From the NCBI GenBank assembly GCA_965262845.1, contig CBDHFX010000002.1, positions 1,178,001-1,242,000 of the forward strand: DNA of 64,000 nt, written 5' to 3'. The notes beneath the pieces were generated by a model. That model saw nothing but the letters and a program-made list of their open reading frames with translations. It was not told the origin of the DNA and made no database searches. Each line of letters begins with the position of its first letter. Position 1 is the stretch's first letter. Of the stretch, positions 45,639 through 54,484 are shown in pieces. The stretch is from ECT2AJA-044 sp965262845. GTDB lineage: Bacteria > Bacteroidota > Bacteroidia > Flavobacteriales > ECT2AJA-044. Made by a program: the position numbers and the translations under genes.

Positions 45639-45877
45639 TCATCAGTATATTGCGTATTTTTTGAAATTTATTTTGACAAAAGTGTTGGAGTATTGGATCT
45701 TTATTTGTAAGTTGCCCGCTCACGTTTATATATTACGTTATGAAGAGGATCTTTTTCCCTTGTATGCTATGCGCTTTGCCTGCCTATGCTGGTAAGTGCT
45801 CAGGTAAGGCCCGATATTTACAGTTTTATTTCTGCGGTAGTATGAGGTCTTTCCGGTTTGTGATAAATGTGAAACCC

Positions 45878-47080
45878 GTGAGAACAATAGTATTTTTCCT
45901 TTCCTTTATAGCCCTCTCGTCACAGGCTCAGGGCCCGTTTTATCAGGTGAACACCGATGTATCGGAAAATATTTACGATATGTTTTTTGAGGACAGTTTG
46001 ACTGGGTACTGTGTTGGAGGTTTTAGTAACTGGGGAACACCACAAGGTAGAGGGGTTATTCTTAAAACCACGGATGGGGGAGAAAACTGGATGACCATTT
46101 TTTCAGCGGATAGCATTGCTATAAATAACATTGCGATAGTTAGCGAAAGTAGTCATAAGAAGCTGTATGCCTTTGCTTTAAAAAATGGGAACAATCCTTA
46201 CTTGGTTTCCACCACTTTAGATACCCCTTCTCAAACCTGGTCTTTAACGCCCATAAGTTACAGACCTACGGAAGTTAAGGTATACAATGACATCATTTAT
46301 TTTGCTGATGGGGTTGATTCCAAGCTTAAAAAAATAGACGATGGTGTGTTAGAAACTATTGTAGACACTATTGTAGACACTCAGTATGGAGGTCTTTTTG
46401 ATGTAAATCAATATGGGCTTGTTTATGTGAGCCAACAAAATATCTTTTATTCGCCAGACTTTGGTGTTAATACAATAAATGTTGCTCCTACGTTCATACC
46501 ACATATTTTTCCGGTGATCAAACGGATCGGGGATACCACTATTCTAGCGGGGACATACGACTCTCGTGTGGCCCATACCACGGATAACGGGGCAAATTGG
46601 ACTATCCGTTATGAGCATGTCGGAGCTCCCAATCTAATAACAAATACTTCTTTGATTTTCTCTGGGGGAATACTTTTAACGAGTGATCTGGGGCAGAATT
46701 GGATAGCACTTGACACTATACTCTCCCTGCACGATTTTTACCATCTGGAAGAAAGTGATCATATTTTTGCTTACGGAGAAAATGGAGCTATATATAAAGC
46801 GGCCAATGCTAAAAGCCTGGGTACGGATAATGACGGGGTACATACTCCAGGAGAAAGGATTAGGCTCTTTCCCAATCCGGCCGGGGAGACCTTGCAAATA
46901 GAAGGACATGGGGCAATCCGCTCACTAAATGTACTGGATATTCGTGGCAGGCAGGTTGAAGCAGAGTACCGTAAGGACTCCGGTACGATCAACACCTCCC
47001 CATTGCCGGCAGGCATTTATTTTTTGAGGGTCGTTTTGAAAAATAGCCGTATGGAGTCTTTCAGGTTCGAGGTAATGTAA
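45878..47080 (+). CDS. T9SS-sorted YCF48/BNR-like protein, copy 1
   Basis: A signal peptide (VRTIVFFLSFIALSSQAQ, starting at GTG 45878) is chosen by comparison with copy 2, whose ATG lies at the same point; an upstream ATG at 45740 would add 46 residues with no counterpart. The mature part has repeated blades (ILKTTDGGENW, HTTDNGANW, TSDLGQNW) typical of YCF48/BNR beta-propellers, and ends with a T9SS sorting domain (RLFPNPAGETLQIEGHG to SFRFEVM). Secreted or surface-bound; function unknown. Confidence 0.75.
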   Translation: MRTIVFFLSFIALSSQAQGPFYQVNTDVSENIYDMFFEDSLTGYCVGGFSNWGTPQGRGVILKTTDGGENWMTIFSADSIAINNIAIVSESSHKKLYAFALKNGNNPYLVSTTLDTPSQTWSLTPISYRPTEVKVYNDIIYFADGVDSKLKKIDDGVLETIVDTIVDTQYGGLFDVNQYGLVYVSQQNIFYSPDFGVNTINVAPTFIPHIFPVIKRIGDTTILAGTYDSRVAHTTDNGANWTIRYEHVGAPNLITNTSLIFSGGILLTSDLGQNWIALDTILSLHDFYHLEESDHIFAYGENGAIYKAANAKSLGTDNDGVHTPGERIRLFPNPAGETLQIEGHGAIRSLNVLDIRGRQVEAEYRKDSGTINTSPLPAGIYFLRVVLKNSRMESFRFEVM

Positions 47081-47087
47081 ACCTACA

Positions 47088-48347
47088 ATGAGAACGATAG
47101 TATTTTTCCTTTCCATTATAGCCCTCTCGTCACAGGCTCAGGGCCCGTTTTATCAGGTGAACACTGATGTATCGGAAACCATTCAGGATTTGTTTTTCAA
47201 GGATAGCCTGACTGGGTATGGTGTTGGAGGTTCTGATAGCTGGGGATCATCACAAAGTAGTGGGGGGTTCATTCTTAAAACCACGGACGGGGGAGAAAAC
47301 TGGATCACTATTTTTTCAGCGGATAGCATGACTATTTGGAGTGTTGCTGTAGTTCAGGAGAACAGCCATACCAAATTATATGCTTTTGCCAGAAAAGATA
47401 CTAGTCTATACTTGGTTTCCACCACTTTAGATACCCCTTCTCAAACCTGGTCCTTAACGCCCATAAATTACAGACCTAGGGAAGTTAAGGTATACAATGA
47501 CATCATTTATTTTGCTGATGGGGTTGATTCCAAGCTTAAAAAAATAGACGATGGTGTGTTAAGTACAATAGACACAAATCGAAATGACTATGGATACATT
47601 TTTGATGTAAATCAATACGGACTTCTTTATTTGGATGGGACACCTAATGGTCCCTTTGCTTTTGATATTATGCATTCTCCGGACTTTGGTGTTACCACTA
47701 CAAGTCTTGACTATTTTCCTCCTGGTAGCAATATATTTGGAACAAATCAGCTTGGACATGCGGAGATCAAACGGATTGGCGATATCATCATTTTAAAGGG
47801 AACATATTCAAGTAGTGTGGTATATAGCACAGATAATGGTGCTAATTGGAGTTACCATACCGGAGGAGGTGAGGGGCCCAGTTTAATAACCAATTCATCT
47901 TTGATTTTCTCTTTCTTATATCCCAGTGGTGGAGAAATACTTTTAACGAGTGATCTGGGGCAGAATTGGACGGCACTTGACACCATATATGCCTTGCACG
48001 ATCTTTACTATTTGGAAGAAAACGATGCTGTTTTTGTCTATGGGGAAAATGGGACTATTTATAAGGCCACCCAGATCGGAGGGCTAGGTACCGATAATGA
48101 CGGAGTACATACTCCAGGAGAAAGGATTAGGCTCTTTCCCAATCCGGCCGGGGAGACCCTGCAAATAGAAGGACATGGGGCAATCCGCTCACTAGATGTA
48201 CTGGATATTCGTGGCAGGCAGGTTGAAGCAGAGTACCATAGGGACTCCGGTACGATCAATACCTCCCGATTGCCGGCAGGCATTTATTTTTTGAGAGTCG
48301 TTTTGAAAAATGGCCATATGGAGTCTTTTAAGTTCGAGGTAATGTAA
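47088..48347 (+). CDS. T9SS-sorted YCF48/BNR-like protein, copy 2
   Basis: This 419-aa tandem duplicate of the previous gene starts 7 bases after its stop. Signal peptide, propeller motifs (ILKTTDGGENW, YSTDNGANW, TSDLGQNW) and sorting domain (RLFPNPAGETLQIEGHG) are conserved, some stretches word for word; the middle of the propeller differs, with an extra loop around residues 195-225. Diverged loops between conserved ends suggest change of a binding surface. Confidence 0.82.
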   Translation: MRTIVFFLSIIALSSQAQGPFYQVNTDVSETIQDLFFKDSLTGYGVGGSDSWGSSQSSGGFILKTTDGGENWITIFSADSMTIWSVAVVQENSHTKLYAFARKDTSLYLVSTTLDTPSQTWSLTPINYRPREVKVYNDIIYFADGVDSKLKKIDDGVLSTIDTNRNDYGYIFDVNQYGLLYLDGTPNGPFAFDIMHSPDFGVTTTSLDYFPPGSNIFGTNQLGHAEIKRIGDIIILKGTYSSSVVYSTDNGANWSYHTGGGEGPSLITNSSLIFSFLYPSGGEILLTSDLGQNWTALDTIYALHDLYYLEENDAVFVYGENGTIYKATQIGGLGTDNDGVHTPGERIRLFPNPAGETLQIEGHGAIRSLDVLDIRGRQVEAEYHRDSGTINTSRLPAGIYFLRVVLKNGHMESFKFEVM

Positions 48348-48353
48348 GCCTAT

Positions 48354-48872
48354 ATGAGATCAGTTACTATCTTTTTTGTCCTGGCCACTTTTTCGGTGTG
48401 GGCTCAGGGCCCGTTTTATCAGGTGAACACCGATGTATCGGAAACCATTCAGGATTTGTTTTTCAAGGACAGCCTGACAGGGTATGGTGTTGGAGGTTCT
48501 GATAGCTGGGGATCATCACAAAGTAGTGGGGGGTTCATTCTTAAAACCACGGACGGGGGAGAAAACTGGACTACTATATTTTCAAAAGATAGCTTAACCA
48601 TTAGAAATAGGGTCATGACTAGTTGAGGGGTTTGTTTCGGATCATTTGCAGGAGTAATTTATACAAATCCTGCAAATGATGTTTTGCTAATAGAAAATAT
48701 AGTAGATATTCAAATTGATAGTATAGAACTTTTTGATATTGGAGGTAAGAAGATAAAAACGTTTAATAGATCAGATAAAAGTTTGAATATTTCAGGACTG
48801 ATTTCAGGTCCATATTTGTTAAAGATTGAAACAGAAAGAGGAGTAATGACAAAAAAGGTGATAATTGAATAA
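48354..48872 (+). pseudogene. Third YCF48-like copy, broken chimera with a different sorting domain
   Basis: It opens like the other copies (signal peptide, QGPFYQVNTDVSE, FILKTTDGGENW) but after DSLTIRNRVMTS comes a TGA at 48624-48626. The same frame then continues without further stops into GVIYTNPANDVLLIEN and a sorting domain ending KKVIIE at 48872, which resembles that of the next gene rather than those of copies 1 and 2. So a large deletion joined two genes, and one stop codon separates the halves. Confidence 0.65.
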
Positions 48873-48939
48873 AAATTGGGGCATGACTCTAAATTATAGG
48901 GGGAAATATATTTTTTATTTAATTTTAAGTTTTTGAAAA

Positions 48940-49770
48940 ATGAAAAGCATATATATTTTAGGCATAACCATATTTAGTTTTTATTCAGCATCTTTATATG
49001 GGCAGAATAATTTAGGGTTTGAAAGCTGGATTATTGATCAATCAATAGAAGAACCGGAATACTGGAAAACTAGTAATAATCCGCCTTTTATTTCGATACA
49101 CAAATCAAGTGATTCCTATTCCGGAAACTTCAGTGCGCTTGTTGAAAGTAATGGAGAGTCCCTTGAGGGTAGAGCGCCGGGCGTGCTATCTGCAACCTGG
49201 GCTGGTTTTAGTAGCCCGTTAAGAAATGTTCAGTTAAAGATAAGGGTCGACAGCATATTAAATTTTAGTAATTATTACGCTTCGGCTTTGCTTTGTTTTA
49301 AAGGGTTTAAAGATGGTGCAAACATATACAGTGACAGTGTGCGGTTAACAGCCGTTACCAATGGATGGATAAACCAGGTGATCGTATTGTCTGACACCTC
49401 TGTAATTTGTGATAGCGTTCAGGTTTTTTTTATTGCCGAATCGCAACTTACTGGTGCCGGATATTTTGGTTATTGTAGATTTAAAGTAGATGATATTTCA
49501 ATAAACCAACCTATAGGTATTTATGAAAATTCCGATTTAAATGATAAAATAAAAGTATATCCAAATCCTGCAAATGATGTTTTGCAAATAGAGGTACCTG
49601 ATGATCTGCCATACAGTAAAATAGAACTGATCAGCATTAATGGAAAATCAATAACTGAATTTGATCACGAAAAAATGATCTTTTATGTTGAGGATCTACC
49701 TGGTGGTATCTATTTCGTTAAAATAAAAACAAAAGAAGGTATTTTAACGAAAAAGGTTGTAATTGAATGA
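48940..49770 (+). CDS. T9SS-sorted secreted protein (276 aa)
   Basis: Signal peptide (MKSIYILGITIFSFYSASLYG), then a domain that begins NLGFESWIIDQ and looks like a carbohydrate-binding or PCMD-like beta sandwich. From about residue 205 a type A T9SS sorting domain follows: KVYPNPANDVLQIEVPDD to LTKKVVIE. AT-richer than the core. The sorting domain resembles the one left in the preceding pseudogene. Function unknown. Confidence 0.75.
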   Translation: MKSIYILGITIFSFYSASLYGQNNLGFESWIIDQSIEEPEYWKTSNNPPFISIHKSSDSYSGNFSALVESNGESLEGRAPGVLSATWAGFSSPLRNVQLKIRVDSILNFSNYYASALLCFKGFKDGANIYSDSVRLTAVTNGWINQVIVLSDTSVICDSVQVFFIAESQLTGAGYFGYCRFKVDDISINQPIGIYENSDLNDKIKVYPNPANDVLQIEVPDDLPYSKIELISINGKSITEFDHEKMIFYVEDLPGGIYFVKIKTKEGILTKKVVIE

Positions 49771-49787
49771 GATACTCTGGGCTGAGT

Positions 49788-49810
49788 TCACACCTAATCC
49801 AAAATAAATT
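49788..49810. repeat. Short inverted repeat, right partner
   Basis: The reverse complement of this stretch repeats 28499-28520 (AATTTATTTTGG...AGGTGTGA, one extra T). On the minus strand it is part of a 22-codon frame ending ALKFILD, so shared coding ancestry is possible. The gap 49771-50546 otherwise holds repeat copy D and a small coding remnant. Confidence 0.4.
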
Positions 49811-50117
49811 TCAGAGCATAATTGACCTGCTGAGAGTTAGGTATTGTATTCATCTCTTCCATATCCCTTTTTTTCAGAAGCACCCCCCTCAATAGGATCT
49901 TCTAAATGCCAGTTTCAACTGTCCTTTTGGAGGCGCTCTTTCCACTTCAGAGATGGTCAAGCCAGGCAAAAATGATTTATTTTGCAAAGCTGGCCAAACG
50001 CAGGAAATGGGACAGGTGGACACCTGTAAAGTCTGGAAATTTTTGTTTGACCGATCCGTCTTTTAATACCGCTCTTTTCACCGCCCTCCAAGCGGTACGC
50101 ACGCTTTGTCGGTTGCG

Positions 50118-50294
50118 TCTGGCGAGTCATCGGCATTCCATCTGAAGGTGAGGTGTTTCTTAGTTATAAAATTATAGTTTTTTTATAAAATATTGAATTA
50201 CAATTATTTATGTAACATTAATTACAGAGCTAGCTCTGTAGCTAGCTCTGTAGTTTTGTCATTCATGACAAGAGAAAAAATGAACGAATAAAAG
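50118..50294 (+). repeat. Interspersed palindromic repeat, copy D (3' truncated)
   Basis: The head TCTGGCGAGTCATCGGCATT, an AT-rich stretch and the core with a 13-bp stem (TACAGAGCTAGCT, CTGT, AGCTAGCTCTGTA) followed by GTTTT and GAGAAAAAATGAACGAATAA. The second stem-loop seen in copies A-C is missing. It marks the right edge of the accessory island, 250 bases before purH. Confidence 0.7.
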
Positions 50295-50439
50295 CTTTTT
50301 TCTATCATTCTTTGGTGAAGATGAACGATTGCCCTATCCAAGTCCACAAGGTATGTATTTCAGCTTATTCAGTTTGGGTGCTGGCGTGTCGCTGGATAAT
50401 GTTCCGGTTCGGGGTCATGAGCCAGTGAAGGCAGATTAG
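50289..50439 (+). pseudogene. C-terminal coding remnant next to repeat copy D
   Basis: A frame closed by TGA at the repeat junction reads SFFLSFFGEDERLPYPSPQG and MYFSLFSLGAGVSLDNVPV and ends at TAG 50437-50439. It has no start codon of its own and begins where repeat D breaks off, so it looks like the tail of a gene lost when the repeat or island arrived. Family not recognised. Confidence 0.3.
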
Positions 50440-50522
50440 GTTGTGCACGCATTCCTGATAAGATAAGCCTCAATAGTTTAATCGTTTTTGGGAGATGCCT
50501 GGCCAGCCAAGATTCCATTTGT

Positions 50523-50530
50523 TACCTTTG
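50523..50530 (+). promoter_or_regulatory. Putative -7 box of purH
   Basis: TACCTTTG lies 16 bases upstream of the purH ATG (50547), which would give a leader of only about 10 bases. The -33 element is unclear. Confidence 0.4.
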
Positions 50531-50546
50531 GCACCTTTGATCTTAT

Positions 50547-52067
50547 ATGGATGCCAGGAAAATCAAAACCGCCCTTATTTCGGTGTTCCATAAGGAGGGG
50601 CTGGAACCGCTGATCCGGTTACTGCATCAGCAAGGTGTTCAGATGCTGTCAACCGGAGGAACCTACGACTTCATCGTGCAACAGGGCCTTCCCTGCGAAA
50701 GGGTGGAAGAACGTACCTCGTATCCGTCTATCCTCGGAGGGCGGGTTAAAACGCTTCACCCAAAGATCTTTGGCGGGATACTGGCGCGTCGCCCGCTGCA
50801 GGAAGATCGGGATGAGCTTATAGAATATGACATTCCCACGATCAATCTGGTGATCACAGACCTATACCCTTTCGAAGATACGGTAGCAAGTGGTGCCGCG
50901 GAGGAGGACATCATCGAGAAGATCGACATCGGGGGTGTTTCGCTGATCCGTGCTGCCGCAAAGAATTTCAATGAGGTGGTTGTGGTTCCATCGCGCCGCG
51001 ACTACGATTACCTGCTCCGCATTCTGAAGGAGGGTGATGGCTCTACGACTTTGGAGCAGCGCCGTTACCTGGCCGCACGTGCATTCAACATCAGCTCGCA
51101 TTACGATACGGCCATCCATCACTACTTTCAGCAGGATGAGGCCGCGGGCTTCAACCATTCGATCCCGACCGCACATGTTCTCCGCTACGGTGAAAATCCG
51201 CACCAGAAAGGGGTCTTCTACGGTGATCTGAAAAACATGTTCGACAAGCTCCATGGCAAGGAGCTCAGCTACAACAACCTGCTGGACGTGGACGCGGCGG
51301 TGAACCTCATGCGCGAGTTCGACGAGCCCACCTTTGCCATTTTGAAGCATAACAACGCCTGCGGAGTTGCTTCACGCGAGTGTTTGACCGACGCCTACAA
51401 AGATGCCCTGGCAGGTGATCCGATTTCCGCCTTCGGCGGGATCTTTATCGCGAACGAGACCATTGACCTGGAGACCGCAGAGGCCATTAACGAACGGTTT
51501 TGTGAAGTGATCGTTGCACCTTTTATCGCGCCGCAGGCGCTTGAAGTCTTGAAAAGCAAAAAGAACCGCATCGTGCTGATGTGGAAGGAAGCGGAGCTGC
51601 CGAAGAAGCTGTTTCGCAGGGCCCTGAACGGGGTGCTGGAACAGGATTGCGATATGTTAACCGACCGCAGGGAGGATATGGAGCCCGTTACGAAGGTGGT
51701 TCCGACCGCGGAGCAGCTGGCAGATCTGGAGTTTGCGTGCAAGATCTGCAAACACACGAAATCAAATGCCATCGTGCTGGCAAAGGACCGGCAATTGCTG
51801 GCGAGCGGTACCGGACAAGCGAGTCGGGTTGATGCCCTGAAGCAAGCGATCGGGAAGGCGCGGAGCTTCCATTTTGATCTGAATGGAGCAGTAATGGCAA
51901 GCGATGCCTTTTTCCCGTTCCCGGACTGTGTGGAGATCGCCGATGAGGCCGGGATCGCGGCTGTGATCCAGCCCGGCGGATCGATCAGGGACCAATTGAG
52001 CATTGACTATTGCAACAGGCAAGGCCTTGCGATGGTGTTTACCGGAACGCGTCACTTTAAGCATTAA
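50547..52067 (+). CDS. purH: Bifunctional AICAR formyltransferase/IMP cyclohydrolase
   Basis: This 506-aa protein has the N-terminal MGS-like cyclohydrolase domain (KTALISVFHKEGLEPLIRLL, STGGT, GGRVKTLHPKIFGGIL) and the C-terminal AICAR transformylase domain (LRYGENPHQKGVFY, LKHNNACGVAS with the catalytic Lys-His pair, and IQPGGSIRD near the end). It carries out the last two steps of IMP synthesis. It stands upstream of mreB by 42 bases on the same strand and may be co-transcribed with it. Confidence 0.97.
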   Translation: MDARKIKTALISVFHKEGLEPLIRLLHQQGVQMLSTGGTYDFIVQQGLPCERVEERTSYPSILGGRVKTLHPKIFGGILARRPLQEDRDELIEYDIPTINLVITDLYPFEDTVASGAAEEDIIEKIDIGGVSLIRAAAKNFNEVVVVPSRRDYDYLLRILKEGDGSTTLEQRRYLAARAFNISSHYDTAIHHYFQQDEAAGFNHSIPTAHVLRYGENPHQKGVFYGDLKNMFDKLHGKELSYNNLLDVDAAVNLMREFDEPTFAILKHNNACGVASRECLTDAYKDALAGDPISAFGGIFIANETIDLETAEAINERFCEVIVAPFIAPQALEVLKSKKNRIVLMWKEAELPKKLFRRALNGVLEQDCDMLTDRREDMEPVTKVVPTAEQLADLEFACKICKHTKSNAIVLAKDRQLLASGTGQASRVDALKQAIGKARSFHFDLNGAVMASDAFFPFPDCVEIADEAGIAAVIQPGGSIRDQLSIDYCNRQGLAMVFTGTRHFKH

Positions 52068-52109
52068 AATTTTTTTACTTTTAGCGGATTGGATTAAAGC
52101 GCGGAGGCG

Positions 52110-53135
52110 ATGGGCTTATTTGATTTCATGACGCAGGATGTTGCCATTGATCTGGGAACGGCAAACACCCTGATCATCCATAACGACAAGGTGGTGGTGG
52201 ACGCTCCGTCGATCGTTGCCGTGGATTCGATGAGCCGTAAGGTGATCGCTGTGGGCAGGACGGCACAGCAGATGCACGGGAAGGTACACGAAGGCATCCG
52301 GACCATTCGTCCGCTCAAGGATGGTGTGATTGCCGACTTTAACGCTTCTGAGCACATGATCCGGGAGATGATCCGGAACATCCCGGCCCTGAAGAGCAAA
52401 TTTTTTGCACCATCGCTTCGGATGGTGATCTGTATTCCGTCGGGCATCACGGAAGTGGAGAAGCGCGCAGTACGCGATTCGGCCGAGCATGCAGGTGCCA
52501 AGGAAGTGTATCTGATCCACGAACCCATGGCTGCGGCGATCGGTATCGGCGTGGATGTGACCGAGCCAAAAGGGAACATGATCATCGACATCGGTGGGGG
52601 AACCACGGAGATCGCCGTTCTTGCCCTGGGAGGGATCGTGGCGGATAAATCGATCAAAGTCGCCGGGGACATTTTTACGAGCGATATTGTGTATTACATG
52701 CGCACGCAGCATAATCTCGCCGTAGGCGAACGAACTTCGGAGCGCATTAAGATCGAAGCCGGGGCGGCCATGGAAGATGTGGACAGCAAGCCCGAACCAT
52801 ATGCCGTACAGGGGCGCGATCTGCTGACCGGGAAGCCGAAGGAGGTGACGGTGACGTATCAGGAAATTGCGAAAGCGCTGGACAAATCGATCATTCGGGT
52901 CGAGGACGCCATCATGGAGGCCCTTTCGATGACCCCGCCCGAGCTAGCGGCGGATATCTACAACACAGGGATCTACATGGCTGGCGGTGGATCCATGCTG
53001 CGGGGACTTGACAAGCGGATCTCGCAGAAAACGGAGCTGCCGGTGTTCATCGCCGAGGACCCCCTGCGTGCAGTCGTTCGCGGAACCGGGATCGCCTTGA
53101 AAAACGTTGATAAATTTACGTTCCTGATGCGTTAA
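52110..53135 (+). CDS. mreB: Rod shape-determining protein MreB
   Basis: This 341-aa bacterial actin has the phosphate-1 motif IDLGTANTLI, the family segment SIVAVDSMSRKVIAVG, phosphate-2 MIIDIGGGTTEIAVLALGG and the adenosine motif YMAGGGSMLRGLD. It forms membrane-associated filaments that guide elongation of the cell wall. It heads mreB-mreC-mreD-mrdA-rodA. Confidence 0.97.
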   Translation: MGLFDFMTQDVAIDLGTANTLIIHNDKVVVDAPSIVAVDSMSRKVIAVGRTAQQMHGKVHEGIRTIRPLKDGVIADFNASEHMIREMIRNIPALKSKFFAPSLRMVICIPSGITEVEKRAVRDSAEHAGAKEVYLIHEPMAAAIGIGVDVTEPKGNMIIDIGGGTTEIAVLALGGIVADKSIKVAGDIFTSDIVYYMRTQHNLAVGERTSERIKIEAGAAMEDVDSKPEPYAVQGRDLLTGKPKEVTVTYQEIAKALDKSIIRVEDAIMEALSMTPPELAADIYNTGIYMAGGGSMLRGLDKRISQKTELPVFIAEDPLRAVVRGTGIALKNVDKFTFLMR

Positions 53136-53157
53136 AATTGCAGATCGTTCCCGATCC

Positions 53158-53988
53158 ATGCGCAATCTATTTCTTTTCCTATATCGACACCAGATTACCC
53201 TGATCTTCATTGGGCTGGAGATCTTTTCGCTGTTCCTGATCGCCCGCAACCATAGTTTTCACAGCAGTGTTTTCTGGAACGGCACCACGCAGGTAACAGG
53301 CCGGTTGTATGCGTTAGCTGATCATTGGCGCACGTACTTCCACCTGCGGGAGCACAATGAGTTACTGGTCAGCGACAATGCCCAACTGTACAACCGCCTC
53401 TCCAACGCTAAATTTGACAACCGCATTGAGCGCGTTCTGCGAACGGATAGCCTCCGCGAGCAGCAATATCAGTTCTATGGCGGGAAGGTGGTCAACGCAA
53501 CCTACAACAAACGGAACAACTACATCACGATCAACCGCGGGACCAGACACGGGGTGAAGCCGCAGATGGGCGTTTTCGATACGAAAGGCGTGGTGGGAAT
53601 TGTTAAGAACGTGTCGGAACACTATGCCGTGGTACTGCCCATACTTCATCGCGATGTTATGATCTCGGCCAGGATCAGCAAGACCGATCACTTTGGTATT
53701 TTGCAGTGGGATGGCAAAAACTACCGCCGGGCCAGGTTGCACGACATCCCAAAACACGCGCATATTGAACCGGGCAATACGATCATCACAAACGGATTTT
53801 CGAACATCTTCCCGGAGGGAATTCCGCTGGGAACCATAGCCGATGCCAAACTGCTGCCGGGAACAAACTACTACGATATCACGGTGGAACTGAGTACGGA
53901 TTTTAGCAGGCTGCGACACGTGTACCTCATTGAGAACAAGCTGAAGTGGGAGCGCGATTCGCTTGAAGGTCCGATAATGAATGAATAA
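53158..53988 (+). CDS. mreC: Rod shape-determining protein MreC
   Basis: This 276-aa protein has one N-terminal membrane helix (about 10-30), a coiled-coil (about 60-110) and the MreC beta-rich periplasmic domain with NNYITINRGTRHGVKPQMGV and the C-terminal GNTIITNGFSNIFPEGIPLG. It links MreB to the synthesis enzymes. It overlaps mreD by 8 bases. Confidence 0.93.
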   Translation: MRNLFLFLYRHQITLIFIGLEIFSLFLIARNHSFHSSVFWNGTTQVTGRLYALADHWRTYFHLREHNELLVSDNAQLYNRLSNAKFDNRIERVLRTDSLREQQYQFYGGKVVNATYNKRNNYITINRGTRHGVKPQMGVFDTKGVVGIVKNVSEHYAVVLPILHRDVMISARISKTDHFGILQWDGKNYRRARLHDIPKHAHIEPGNTIITNGFSNIFPEGIPLGTIADAKLLPGTNYYDITVELSTDFSRLRHVYLIENKLKWERDSLEGPIMNE

Positions 53989-54484
53989 GCCCAGCCCTCA
54001 TATCATCCGCTTTCTGGTTCTGGTTTTGGTTCAGATCGCCCTGCTCAATCAGGTACAGTTCAGCGGTTATGTGAATCCGTATTTGTATTTGCTGTTTATC
54101 CTGCTGCTTCCTCCACAGATCAATAAATTCCATCTGCTGCTGATCGGTTTTGGAACCGGATTGCTTATTGACGTGTTTATGAGAAGCTTTGGGCTACATG
54201 CTGCGGCGACTACGCTGGTAGCTTACCTGCGGCCCTTTGCAATACGGCTTTACGCTGTCCGTGGAGAGGATGAGTGGGAATACCTCGGGCTTTCGACCAT
54301 GGGAACGACAAAATTTATGAGCTACACCGTGCTGCTGGTCTTTGCGCATCACCTGCTTCTGTTTGCATTGGAATCGTTTCGCTTTTCCGAATTTTTCACC
54401 GTGCTGGGCCGGACCATTCTGAGCACCATATTCACGGTTGTCCTGATCTTTCTCGTTCTGGTCATTTTTAACCGGAGGCAATAA
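53981..54484 (+). CDS. mreD: Rod shape-determining protein MreD
   Basis: This 167-aa membrane protein has about five helices over its full length and the segment FGTGLLIDVFMRSFGLHAAA typical of MreD. Sequence conservation in this family is weak, but length, topology and position between mreC and mrdA are decisive. Its stop overlaps the mrdA start by one base. Confidence 0.9.
   Translation: MNKPSPHIIRFLVLVLVQIALLNQVQFSGYVNPYLYLLFILLLPPQINKFHLLLIGFGTGLLIDVFMRSFGLHAAATTLVAYLRPFAIRLYAVRGEDEWEYLGLSTMGTTKFMSYTVLLVFAHHLLLFALESFRFSEFFTVLGRTILSTIFTVVLIFLVLVIFNRRQ

Noticed and set aside
49906..50145. 79-codon frame before repeat copy D
   Set aside because: It ends inside the repeat head, has unusual composition and no motif.
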